From NCBI GenBank assembly GCA_024637315.1, contig JAGXFH010000038.1, forward strand, positions 40,122-104,121: a stretch of DNA of 64,000 nt. Reading direction: 5' to 3'. The position numbers and the translations under genes were made by a program. Source of the stretch: Brevirhabdus sp. (GTDB taxonomy: Bacteria > Pseudomonadota > Alphaproteobacteria > Rhodobacterales > Rhodobacteraceae). Shown here piece by piece: positions 17,353 to 25,737 of this stretch. Below the pieces are notes generated by a model. It was not told where the DNA came from and searched no databases. It saw only the letters and a program-made list of their open reading frames with translations. How positions within the stretch are numbered: the first letter of the stretch is position 1; each line of letters begins with the position of its first letter.

Positions 17353-18486
17353 ATGACCGACCCCGTCAAGATCAATCGCGGCCTCAAGGGCGTCTATTTC
17401 GAACGCTCCGCCGTTTCGCATATCGACGGTGCGGCGGGCGATTTGTCCTATCGCGGCTACTCGATCCACGACCTCGCCGAGCATTCGACCTTCGAGGAAA
17501 CCGCCTACCTGCTGCTCACCGGCGACCTTCCTGCCGCCTCCGACCTCGCCGCCTTCGACGCCGCGCTGAAGGCCGCACGCTTCCTGCCGCCGGAAATTCT
17601 CACCATCATAATAGCCACCAGATCCGGCCACCCGATGGATGTGCTGCGCACCTGCGTCTCGGCGCTGGCAGCGCTCGAACCCGCAAGCCAGGAGATCGGA
17701 GAAGAAGCCTTTCTTGCCAACGGCATCCGCCTGACCAGCCAGATCCCGATGATCGTCGCCTCGCATCACGCAATTCGCAACGGCCGCGAACCGACCGCCC
17801 CCGATCCGTCGCTGTCGCATGCCGCCAACTGGCTCTGGATGCTGAAGGGTGAACCCCCTTCGCCCGAGGCCGCCGCGCTGGCCGACAAGGATTTCATCCT
17901 GCATGCTGAACACGGCTCGAACGCCTCCAGCTTCGCCGCCCGCGTGACGGTAGGAACCGAGGCGAACCTGCATGGCGCAATCGTCACCGCACTCTCGACG
18001 CTTGCCGGCCCCGCGCATGGCGGCGCCGCCGAAGACGTGATGAAGATGGTTCGCGAGATCGGCAGCCCTGAAAACGCAGCCGCCTATGTCAGGGCCAAAC
18101 GCGCCAACCGCGATCCCGTCACCGGCTTCGGTCACCGCGTCTACCGGGCCGAGGACCCCCGCGCTCGCCACATGCGCGACGGTGTCGCGGCTCTGAGCCG
18201 CGAAATCGGCCAGCCCGAATGGTATGAAATCCTGCAAGCCGTCGTTCGGGCGATGCAACCCTATGCCCGCCACGGCCTCAACGTGAATGTCGATTTCTAC
18301 TCCGGCGTCATCTACCAGCTGCACGGCATCCCCGAAGATCTCTACGTGCCGATATTCGCCATCGGCCGCACCCCCGGCTGGGTCATCCAGTGCATCGAAC
18401 AGCAGCGCCAGAACATCCTGATCCGCCCGCTGACCGACTACAATGGCCCCGCGCCGCGCACCTATGTTGCAATCGAGGACCGCTGA
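17353..18486 (+). CDS. Citrate synthase family protein (citrate/2-methylcitrate synthase-like)
   Basis: 377 residues of the citrate synthase fold. Visible active-site segments are LAGPAHGGAAEDV, VTGFGHRVYRAEDPRA and NVDFYSG, giving the expected two His and one Asp; HAEHGSNASSFAAR is also diagnostic. The start is the ATG at 17353 after AAGGA; the ORF track begins far upstream. The length (about 375) fits the short citrate/methylcitrate synthase subgroup rather than the long hexameric GltA. Lying between pta and soeABC it may draw off acetyl-CoA from sulfonate breakdown, but propionyl-CoA cannot be excluded as substrate. Confidence 0.88.
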   Translation: MTDPVKINRGLKGVYFERSAVSHIDGAAGDLSYRGYSIHDLAEHSTFEETAYLLLTGDLPAASDLAAFDAALKAARFLPPEILTIIIATRSGHPMDVLRTCVSALAALEPASQEIGEEAFLANGIRLTSQIPMIVASHHAIRNGREPTAPDPSLSHAANWLWMLKGEPPSPEAAALADKDFILHAEHGSNASSFAARVTVGTEANLHGAIVTALSTLAGPAHGGAAEDVMKMVREIGSPENAAAYVRAKRANRDPVTGFGHRVYRAEDPRARHMRDGVAALSREIGQPEWYEILQAVVRAMQPYARHGLNVNVDFYSGVIYQLHGIPEDLYVPIFAIGRTPGWVIQCIEQQRQNILIRPLTDYNGPAPRTYVAIEDR

Positions 18487-18488
18487 TG

Positions 18489-18521
18489 CTTCTTTTCAGT
18501 CCAAGTATCCTCGCCGAAGGC
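18489..18521 (+). repeat. Dispersed intergenic repeat, copy 4 (diverged)
   Basis: CTTCTTTTCAGTCCAAGTAT followed by CCTCGCCGAAGGC aligns along its whole length with the CATCATTTGTCCCGAAATAT-CCCCGCCGGAGGC copies, starting 3 bases after the stop of the citrate synthase-like gene. A further loose match (CATCATTCGCACCGAAATGT at 17245) lies between pta and that gene. Confidence 0.55.
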
Positions 18522-18556
18522 CGGATTTCCGCAGGAAATCCGACAGAAGGACCGCA

Positions 18557-21388
18557 ATGACCCAGCCCGCCCTAGACCTCTCGCCGCTCGTCTCCGATGA
18601 GATCCGCAGGACCACCTGCTACATGTGCGCCTGCCGTTGCGGCATCGACGTGCATCTCAAGGACGGTAAGGTCCGCTATGTCGAGGGCAACCGCGACCAC
18701 CCGGTGAACCGGGGTGTGCTCTGCGCCAAGGGCTCTGCGGGGATCATGCAGCACCTCGCCCCGTCACGCCTGCGCGCGCCGCTCAGGCGCACCGGCCCGC
18801 GCGGCTCGGGTGAGTTTCAGGAAATCAGCTGGGACGAGGCGCTGACCCTCGCCACGTCCTGGCTGAAACCGCTGCGCGACACCGCGCCCGAAAAACTCGC
18901 CTTCTTCACCGGCCGCGACCAATCGCAAAGCTTCACCGGCTACTGGGCGCAGGCCTACGGCACCCCGAACTACGCAGCGCATGGCGGCTTCTGCTCGGTC
19001 AACATGGCTGCGGCCGGCATCTACACGATGGGCGGCGCGTTCTGGGAATTCGGCCAGCCCGATTGGGACCGCACCAAGCTTTTCATGATCTTCGGCGTCG
19101 CCGAGGATCATGACAGCAACCCGATCAAGATGGGCCTCGGCAAGCTGAAGAAACGCGGCGCGCGCGTGATCGGCGTCAACCCGGTCCGCTCGGGCTACAA
19201 CGCCATCGCCGACGACTGGGTCGCCATCACCCCGGGCACTGACGGGCTTTTCATCCTCGCCCTCGTCCATGAATTGATGAAGGCCGGCAAGATCGACCTC
19301 GACTACCTCGCCCGCTGGACCAACGCGCCGGTGCTGATCGACTGCGATCCGAAATCGCCGCGCCACGGCCTTCTCTTGCGCGACGAGGCCGGCAAGGATC
19401 TGGTGATCGACACCCGGACCGGCAAGCCCACCGCCTTCGACCGGAAGGGTGTGCGCCCGGATCTGGGCGGCAAGCTGCGCGCCAGGGGCATTACCCATGT
19501 CACCGTGTTCCAGCGCATGGCCGAGCGCTACCTGTCGCCCGACTATTCCCCCGAGGCAATCGCCGAGCGCACCGGCATCCCCGCCGAAAAGACCAGACGC
19601 ATTGCCGCCGAACTGGCCGATGTCGCTTTCAACCGGGCCATCGAGATTGAGCGCGAGTGGACCGATTTTCGCGGCGAGACTCACAAGACCATGACCGGCC
19701 GCCCGGTCTCTTTCCACGCGATGCGGGGCATCTCTGCCCATTCCAACGGCTTTCAGACCGCCCGAGCGTTGCACATGCTGCAGATCCTGCTCGGTGCCGT
19801 GGAAACACCCGGCGGCTTCCGCTTCAAACCGCCCTACCCCAAACCCGCCACCGCGCATCCCAGGCCGCACAGCAATGTCACACCGGGCAAACCTCTCGAC
19901 GGCCCGCATCTTGGCTACCCGCAAGGCCCCGACGACCTGTGCCTGACGCCAGACGGCCAGCCCGCCCGGATCGACAAGGCCTTCACCTGGGAAAACCCGA
20001 TGTCGGCGCACGGGCTGATGCACATGGTGATCTCGAATGCCCATGCCGGCGATCCCTACAGGATCGACACGTTGCTGCTCTACATGGCGAATATGTCGTG
20101 GAACTCCTCGATGAACACCGGCGGCGTCATCGACATGCTGACCGACACCGACGAGAGCGGAGATTACCTGATCCCCCGGATCATCTATTCCGACGCCTAT
20201 TCCTCGGAAATGGTGGCCTATGCCGACCTGATCCTGCCCGACACCACCTATCTTGAACGCCATGACTGCATCAGCCTGCTCGACCGTCCGATCTGCGAGG
20301 CCGATGCCGCCGCCGATGCTATTCGTTGGCCGGTGGTGGACCCCGACCGCCCTGGCCATCCAGGTGTGCGCGGCTTCCAGTCGGTGCTCTGCGACCTTGG
20401 CCACCGGCTTGGCCTGCCCGGCTTCGTCGCCGACGATGGCAGCCCGAAATTCAAGGACTATGCCGATTACATCGTCAACCATCAGCGCCGCCCCGGTATC
20501 GGCCCGCTGATGGGCTGGCGGGGAGAGAACGCCGACAGTCACGGGCGCGGCGCGCCAAATCCCGACCAGCTTGACCGCTATATCGAAAACGGCGGCTTCG
20601 CGATCGCGCATATCCCCGAGGACGCGCAGTTCATGAAGCCGTGGAACAAGGCCTATCAGGACTGGGCGGTCGGCATCGGCCTCTACGACGCACCGCAACC
20701 TTATATCTTCCAGCTCTATGTCGAACCGCTCCGCCGGTTCCAGCTTGCCGCCGAAGGCCACGGCCACCGCCAACCGCCAGAGCATTTGCGCGAACGCATC
20801 AAGGTCACGCTCGACCCTCTGCCGATCTGGTATCCCGCGCTGGAAGACGGCCATGCCGACCCGGTCGAGTTTCCCGTCCACGCCCTCACCCAGCGACCAA
20901 TGGCGATGTATCACTCTTGGGGCGGCCAGAACGCCTGGCTGCGCCAGATCCATGGCCACAACCCGCTCTATGTCCCGACCGACATCTGGAAGGCCAACCA
21001 GTTCAGCGACGGCGACTGGGCGAAGGTGACGTCGCCCCACGGCACGATCACCGTCCCCGTCGCGTATATGGCCGCGCTCAACCCCAACACGGTCTGGACA
21101 TGGAACGCCATTGGCAAGCGCAAAGGCACCTGGGCGCTGGACCAGGACGCGCCCGAGGCCACCCGCGGCTTTCTTCTCAATCACCTGATCCACGAACTGC
21201 TGCCCGCCAGGGGTGATGGCCTGCGCTGGTCGAATTCCGACCCCGTCACCGGACAGGCTGCCTGGTTCGACCTGCGGGTGAAGATCGAGAAGGTGCCCGC
21301 TCCCACCCAGTCGCACCCCGTCCTGCCGCCGATCGCCTCTCCGGTCGGCCAAGGCGGCGCGCGGGTCATACCGAAAGCCACGCCCTGA
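18557..21388 (+). CDS. soeA: Sulfite dehydrogenase molybdopterin subunit SoeA
   Basis: A 943-residue DMSO-reductase-family catalytic subunit. It has an N-terminal [4Fe-4S] site (Cys21, Cys24, Cys28 in CYMCACRC, then Cys56 in GVLCAKG), and a likely Mo-ligand Cys146 in HGGFCSVNM. There is no twin-arginine signal, so it works in the cytoplasm, as known for SoeABC of Allochromatium and roseobacters. It oxidises sulfite to sulfate. The start is the ATG at 18557 after GAAGGA; the ORF track starts 38 codons earlier, inside the citrate synthase-like gene. Following soeB and soeC, and the upstream xsc, support sulfite over polysulfide or thiosulfate as substrate. Confidence 0.88.
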   Translation: MTQPALDLSPLVSDEIRRTTCYMCACRCGIDVHLKDGKVRYVEGNRDHPVNRGVLCAKGSAGIMQHLAPSRLRAPLRRTGPRGSGEFQEISWDEALTLATSWLKPLRDTAPEKLAFFTGRDQSQSFTGYWAQAYGTPNYAAHGGFCSVNMAAAGIYTMGGAFWEFGQPDWDRTKLFMIFGVAEDHDSNPIKMGLGKLKKRGARVIGVNPVRSGYNAIADDWVAITPGTDGLFILALVHELMKAGKIDLDYLARWTNAPVLIDCDPKSPRHGLLLRDEAGKDLVIDTRTGKPTAFDRKGVRPDLGGKLRARGITHVTVFQRMAERYLSPDYSPEAIAERTGIPAEKTRRIAAELADVAFNRAIEIEREWTDFRGETHKTMTGRPVSFHAMRGISAHSNGFQTARALHMLQILLGAVETPGGFRFKPPYPKPATAHPRPHSNVTPGKPLDGPHLGYPQGPDDLCLTPDGQPARIDKAFTWENPMSAHGLMHMVISNAHAGDPYRIDTLLLYMANMSWNSSMNTGGVIDMLTDTDESGDYLIPRIIYSDAYSSEMVAYADLILPDTTYLERHDCISLLDRPICEADAAADAIRWPVVDPDRPGHPGVRGFQSVLCDLGHRLGLPGFVADDGSPKFKDYADYIVNHQRRPGIGPLMGWRGENADSHGRGAPNPDQLDRYIENGGFAIAHIPEDAQFMKPWNKAYQDWAVGIGLYDAPQPYIFQLYVEPLRRFQLAAEGHGHRQPPEHLRERIKVTLDPLPIWYPALEDGHADPVEFPVHALTQRPMAMYHSWGGQNAWLRQIHGHNPLYVPTDIWKANQFSDGDWAKVTSPHGTITVPVAYMAALNPNTVWTWNAIGKRKGTWALDQDAPEATRGFLLNHLIHELLPARGDGLRWSNSDPVTGQAAWFDLRVKIEKVPAPTQSHPVLPPIASPVGQGGARVIPKATP

Positions 21389-21469
21389 CCGAACGCCAAG
21401 GTCAGAATTTGCGCAAACGAGTGCAAACCAGATCGCAGGTTTCAACGCACAGATGAAAGAACGCGCCCC

Positions 21470-22213
21470 TTGACCCAGCTGCCGACCCATACCGACAAGA
21501 AGCTCGGCCTCGTGATCGACCTCGATATCTGCGTCGGCTGTCATGCCTGCGTCGTCGCCTGCAAGGGCTGGAACGATCAAGGCTACGGCGCACCCCTGTC
21601 CGATCAGGATCCGTATGGAAGCAACCCCGCAGGCACCTTCCTGAACCGCGTCCACAGCTATGAAATAACTCAGGAAAATGGCCCTGCACAGGTGGTGCAT
21701 TTTCCCAAATCCTGCCTGCATTGCGACGACGCGCCCTGCGTCACGGTCTGTCCCACCGGCGCCAGCTACAAGCGGTCCGAGGATGGTATCGTGCTGGTCA
21801 ACGAAGACGCCTGCATTGGTTGCGGCCTTTGCGCCTGGGCCTGTCCCTATGGTGCCCGCGAAATGGACCAAGCCGCTGGCATCATGAAGAAATGCACGCT
21901 CTGCGTGGATCGCATCTACAACGAGAATCTGCCCGAGATCGACCGCGAACCCGCCTGCGTCCGCACCTGCCCGACCGGCGCCCGCGCCTTCGGCGACCTC
22001 TCGGATCCTGACAGCGCGGTCAGTCGCTCGGTCGCCGAACGCGGCGGTTTCGACCTGATGCCAGAGCTTGGAACCAAACCCATCAATCAATATTTGCCGC
22101 CACGTGCCAAAGGTTTGGGCCAAGACATTGATGTTCTTGCCCCGCTTCTCGACATCCAGCCCGAACCCACCGGCATCGTCGGCTGGCTCGACAAACTGCT
22201 TGGAAAGCCCTGA
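21470..22213 (+). CDS. soeB: Sulfite dehydrogenase iron-sulfur subunit SoeB
   Basis: 247 residues of the DmsB/PsrB-type ferredoxin family. Four Cys clusters are visible (CVGCHACVVAC; CLHCDDAPCVTVCP; CIGCGLCAWACP; CTLCVDRI with CVRTCP), holding four [4Fe-4S] centres that carry electrons from SoeA to SoeC. The start appears to be TTG at 21470, which restores the N-terminus MTQLPTHTDKKLGLVIDLD. A seven-codon frame starting ATG at 21453 ends in TGA overlapping that TTG, so start choice may involve coupling. An 81-base gap separates it from soeA; soeC overlaps by one base. Confidence 0.88.
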   Translation: MTQLPTHTDKKLGLVIDLDICVGCHACVVACKGWNDQGYGAPLSDQDPYGSNPAGTFLNRVHSYEITQENGPAQVVHFPKSCLHCDDAPCVTVCPTGASYKRSEDGIVLVNEDACIGCGLCAWACPYGAREMDQAAGIMKKCTLCVDRIYNENLPEIDREPACVRTCPTGARAFGDLSDPDSAVSRSVAERGGFDLMPELGTKPINQYLPPRAKGLGQDIDVLAPLLDIQPEPTGIVGWLDKLLGKP

Positions 22214-23088
22214 TGCATCCGGCACCCTCCGTCATCATCTTCACCGTCCTGTCCGGACTGGGCTTCGGCCTTCTGACCTATCTGGGCCTCGGCGCGATCA
22301 ACCCCACCGGGCTTGCGGCTTTCGGGTTTTTCACCCTCGCCTACGGATTAGCCGTCGGCGGGCTTCTGGCCTCTACCCTGCATCTGGGAAATCCGAAGAA
22401 AGCACTGCTTGCCTTCACCCAATGGCGGACAAGCTGGCTATCGCGTGAAGCCTGGCTATCCGTTCTGGCGCTTGTTTTAATGGGCTTCTACGCCCTCGGC
22501 GCGATCTTCTTCGGCACCCACATGCGCCTTCTCGGCGCACTCGGCGCCGCGCTTTCGATCGCCACGGTGCTCTCCACCTCGATGATCTACGCCCAGCTCA
22601 AGACCGTCCCGCGCTGGAACCAATGGCCGACGCCTTTGCTTTTCCTTGTCTTTGCTCTTTCCGGCGGCGCGATCCTTGCAGCGCAGCCGTACATCGCCTT
22701 CATCCTCCTGCTCATCACGGGCATCGTTCTGCTGCTTCACTGGCTGAACGGCGACGGCCGGTTTGCCGCGACCGGCAGCACGATGGAAACCGCGACCGGC
22801 CTTGGGCATATTGGCAAGGTCAGGCTTCTGGAACCGCCTCACACCGGAACGAATTATCTCATGAAGGAAATGGTTTACGTCGTCGGGCGCAAACACGCCC
22901 TGCGTCTGCGCTTGATCGCGCTGAGCCTTGCCGTCGTCTTACCGGCCCTGATCCTTCTGGCCTTCCCCTCGAGCCATTTTGCGATCGTCGTAGCGATCCT
23001 GTCACATCTTGTTGGGGCTTTCGCGGCACGCTGGCTGTTTTTCGCGGAGGCCGAGCATGTGGTTGGCCTCTATTACGGCAAACGTTAG
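22213..23088 (+). CDS. soeC: Sulfite dehydrogenase membrane anchor SoeC (DmsC family)
   Basis: A 291-residue integral membrane protein with about eight helices, matching the DmsC-type anchor family. 'SGLGFGLLTYLGLG', 'STLHLGNPKKALLAFTQWRTSWLSREA' and 'EAEHVVGLYYG' are typical. It anchors the SoeAB pair to the cytoplasmic face of the inner membrane and passes electrons to quinone. The ATG overlaps the soeB stop by one base (TGATG), so translation is coupled. It is the last intact gene before the decayed dehalogenase region. Confidence 0.88.
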   Translation: MHPAPSVIIFTVLSGLGFGLLTYLGLGAINPTGLAAFGFFTLAYGLAVGGLLASTLHLGNPKKALLAFTQWRTSWLSREAWLSVLALVLMGFYALGAIFFGTHMRLLGALGAALSIATVLSTSMIYAQLKTVPRWNQWPTPLLFLVFALSGGAILAAQPYIAFILLLITGIVLLLHWLNGDGRFAATGSTMETATGLGHIGKVRLLEPPHTGTNYLMKEMVYVVGRKHALRLRLIALSLAVVLPALILLAFPSSHFAIVVAILSHLVGAFAARWLFFAEAEHVVGLYYGKR

Positions 23089-23094
23089 GTCTCA

Positions 23095-24334
23095 CATGTC
23101 GATCTCGACCACGGCGTCATCGTGCAAGGCCCGACTCTGGCACAGGATGCTGGCCTCTCGCCGCTGCCGTTTCGACAGCATGAAGTCCCGATCGCGCCGG
23201 CCGGAGGATCAACGGATGATCCACCCAGTCCGGCAGTTCGGGGAGCGAGAAGTATTCCAGAGGCCGGGCTTCATCCGGAAACCCCTGTTTTTCCGTGGCT
23301 TACATCACGGAATTCATCTCGCGATCCGGTCCGCATGCAGACACATGCCAGCCATCCCGATAGCCTGAAAGGCTCCGGCCCGGATCCGCCCGCGAGCCGT
23401 CGGATGTAAAATGCAGATGCACCCTGTCGCGCCAGTCGAAACCGCTCGGGTCTTCAAGAAAACCCGCGCATTCAGGGTTTTGGCCTAAAAATGCAACTCG
23501 AATTCCGCCCCGGTCGCATGCGGCCGATGCCCGATGGCGATCTTCGGCGTGATGCCGATCCCACCGCCCATCAGGAAGGTCCGGGTTGCGGTTTCGCCCA
23601 GCGGAAAATGATTTATCGGTTTGGAAACAAATACCTTTCTGCCTTCGGTGAAAATCCGGTGCAACAGCTTCGACCCGCCCGCCCGCACGTCGCCCCGCCC
23701 GGCGTGGTGATCCGGTAGGTCGGGCATTTCTGGCTGTCGGATTTCCAGATCTCGTAGACGTTGAACATCAGCTTCGGCCCGGCCGTGATGGCACCCGATG
23801 GGCATTCACGGGCGCATTTGTTGCAGGTCATCGCCGCCGGACCCTTCCAGCGTCTCGTAGCCCTGATCGATGATCATGCGGCGGCTCTATCGGCTCTCCG
23901 GTCGCGTCATGCGAATACCATATCCAGTCGGGGCAGCGCGAAATGCCGACCGCGTCGACCCCAAGGAAATATGCGGTGGCCTTGACCAGAGCGCTCGCTT
24001 CGGCCTGGTCGAGCCTGGGTTCCTGGGCGGCGGGTTCGCCGGGATCCGGGTCTCGATGATACCCGTAGAGGGAAACGATCGGGTGATCCTGACCGGCGCC
24101 TGTCGTCGACGGAGCCTCCATCGACTCCTTCAGATCGGCCATGATCATGTCAATTCCAGAGGCCAGCGTCTTTGTCTGCCTTGTCCGGAGGTCCTGGGCC
24201 AACCTGTCGATCCGTGGATGGGAGATTGGATCGCCAAGCATCGCCAGTTCCGGCAGCCTGCAACAGCCGACCATTGACGCGTCCGGGAAGTATCCAAGGG
24301 CCTTCAGATGGTTGGATGTTGTCGGGAGAAGCAA
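23095..24334 (-). pseudogene. Reductive dehalogenase fused to ferredoxin-reductase domain, decayed (3' part)
   Basis: Read on the minus strand, fragments in all three frames line up with one protein. First come 'NHLKALGYFPDASMVGCCRL', 'DLRTRQTKTLASGIDMIMAD' and 'AYFLGVDAVGISRCPDW'. Then, after a frameshift (GYETLEGSGGDD) and a jump, comes the ferredoxin motif CNKCARECPSGAITAGPKLM. After another jump come 'GGSKLLHRIFTEGRKVFVSK' and FLMGGGIGIT of a reductase domain, then 'DEARPLEYFSLPELPDWV' and RDFMLSKRQREAS. This is the respiratory-independent type of reductive dehalogenase with a C-terminal NAD(P)H reductase. Most of the corrinoid-binding core is deleted. The 5' end lies 3.2 kb away at 27558-27818. 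Confidence 0.75.
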
Positions 24335-24481
24335 GGGCTTTCTCGGGCTGTCGAGTAGCGATCATCCATAGGAGGGGCCCCGCAGTCCGCGCCGCGCGGA
24401 TCAAGGCGCTGTCGGGACGGACGGCGAGGAGGTGCCTGTGGTCGATCGCGAATGTTTCGGGCAAGCTATAGGTAGTCTGGC

Positions 24482-24847
24482 GTGATTCCGCGCCAGGCAG
24501 ATGGATCTGGACGCGGATTCGGTTTGATTCGAATTCGGTGTCTTGATCGCCGAACAGCCGCGATCGACGACACCAGTGCGCGAGCCGTGGTGACGGACAG
24601 GGGCCTGACCGCGTCGATGATCGCCCATTTCGATGGGGCGGGTCGCATGACCCATATGGTGGCCGAGGAAGACGGCGACCCGAGCACCCCCTACCACGGG
24701 TCAGGCGAGCATGTTGCGCGCAGCGATTACCGACCCGTCGGCAATCAGATGATCCCACATGCCTTTGCCATCTCCCGTGCGGCGAGTGGCGAGCCTTTCC
24801 CATTCTGGTACGGGCGGGTCACCTCGATCCGGTTCGAGCCCGGGTGA
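24482..24847 (+). pseudogene. DUF6544-like protein, C-terminal remnant
   Basis: The frame reads 'VVTDRGLTASMIAHFDGAGR', 'VARSDYRPVGNQMIPHAFAI' and FPFWYGRVTSIRF, which resembles the C-terminal half of DUF6544 proteins (domain of unknown function). The first 35 or so codons do not fit the family and earlier fragments upstream to about 24380 are broken by stops, so the N-terminal half is missing. It ends at the start of the DUF1772 gene. It lies inside the segment that splits the dehalogenase pseudogene. Confidence 0.5.
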
Positions 24848-25388
24848 AATCGAGGATGCAAGCGATCAAGTTTCCCCTCATCCTGATCTGCCTGCTGATC
24901 CTGGTGGTCGGCGTCGGTTTCATGCGGGCTTCGGGTGAAAATGCGCGGCTGAACGCAGCCCATATCACCGGGCCAGTGCCGGTCGCCACCGTCGATCTGC
25001 GCCCCGAGATTGCGATCAAAGCGATGCAGGCGGTGAACGCCGCCGTGCGCAACCCGGTCTTTACTATAGCATTCTTCGGCACGCCGCCGCTGTTGGTCTT
25101 GACCACGATCCTTCTTTTCTGGTCGAGCAAGCGCCCTGCGGCTTTGCTTTTGACACTCGCCTGCCTGATCTACATCAGCGGCGTGCTGATCGTCACCGTC
25201 ATCGTGAACGTGCCGATGAACCAGGCCCTTTCCGGCCTTGTTCCCGGACAAGACGGTCCGCCGCTGGCCAGTGGCAGGTCCATTCCGCATCTTGGCAACA
25301 TGCCAACCTGATCCGCACCGGCGCATCCGGTGCCGGGCTTTTTCTGGCGGCGATGGCGCTGCGCCTTTTGCATCATGAGGGACTCTGA
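24844..25388 (+). pseudogene. DUF1772 (anthrone oxygenase-like) membrane protein, frameshifted
   Basis: The first frame encodes four hydrophobic segments with the family feature NVPMNQALSG, then goes out of frame near 25265. The correct continuation is found in another frame: 'WQVHSASWQHANLIRTGASG' and 'AGLFLAAMALRLLHHEGL', ending at TGA 25386-25388, as expected for the last DUF1772 helices. A single small indel has therefore destroyed the gene. DUF1772 proteins are small membrane proteins, some called anthrone oxygenases. The start is either GTG 24844 or ATG 24857. Its stop overlaps the LysE ATG (TGATG). Confidence 0.65.
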
Positions 25389-25665
25389 TGGACCTGACGC
25401 GTCCTGCTTTCGCAACCCTCTTGCTGATTGCCGTCGCCACGCCGGGGCCGACCGTGCTTTTGGCGCTGCCCAACGGGTCGCGACATGGTGTGCGGGTTGC
25501 CAGTTGCGGGATCGCGGGTGCGGCGCTTTCCGACCTCGTCCTGATCGGCGCAGTATCACTTGGGCTGGGTGCGCTGCTTGCAACCTCGCAGGTCTTGTTC
25601 GAGGTGCTGAAATGGCTGGGTGTGGCCAATCTCTGCTATCCAGGTAACCGCACACTACGTCAATC
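25388..25665 (+). pseudogene. LysE family exporter, truncated after about 90 residues
   Basis: The frame starts like a normal LysE/RhtB amino-acid exporter (MDLTRPAFATLLLIAVATPG, a Pro-Gly-Pro motif, two to three helices, VLFEVLKWLGVANLCY). LysE similarity stops near 25665, where a typical protein would continue for about 110 more residues. The ORF runs on to 25894 in unrelated sequence overlapping the recombinase tail on the other strand. The break probably marks the end of the integrated recombinase segment. Confidence 0.7.
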
Positions 25666-25737
25666 AGGAACCCCGGCAACAGGTCTGTCAGTGGATGCTC
25701 CTGCTGTTCAGCTTGACGCCGCCGCTATGAGGAGACG

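Noticed and set aside
18764-22225. 1153-residue minus-strand ORF opposite soeA and soeB
   Set aside because: It has no domain resemblance, runs exactly antisense to two clearly coding genes, and results from high GC at third positions leaving few stops.
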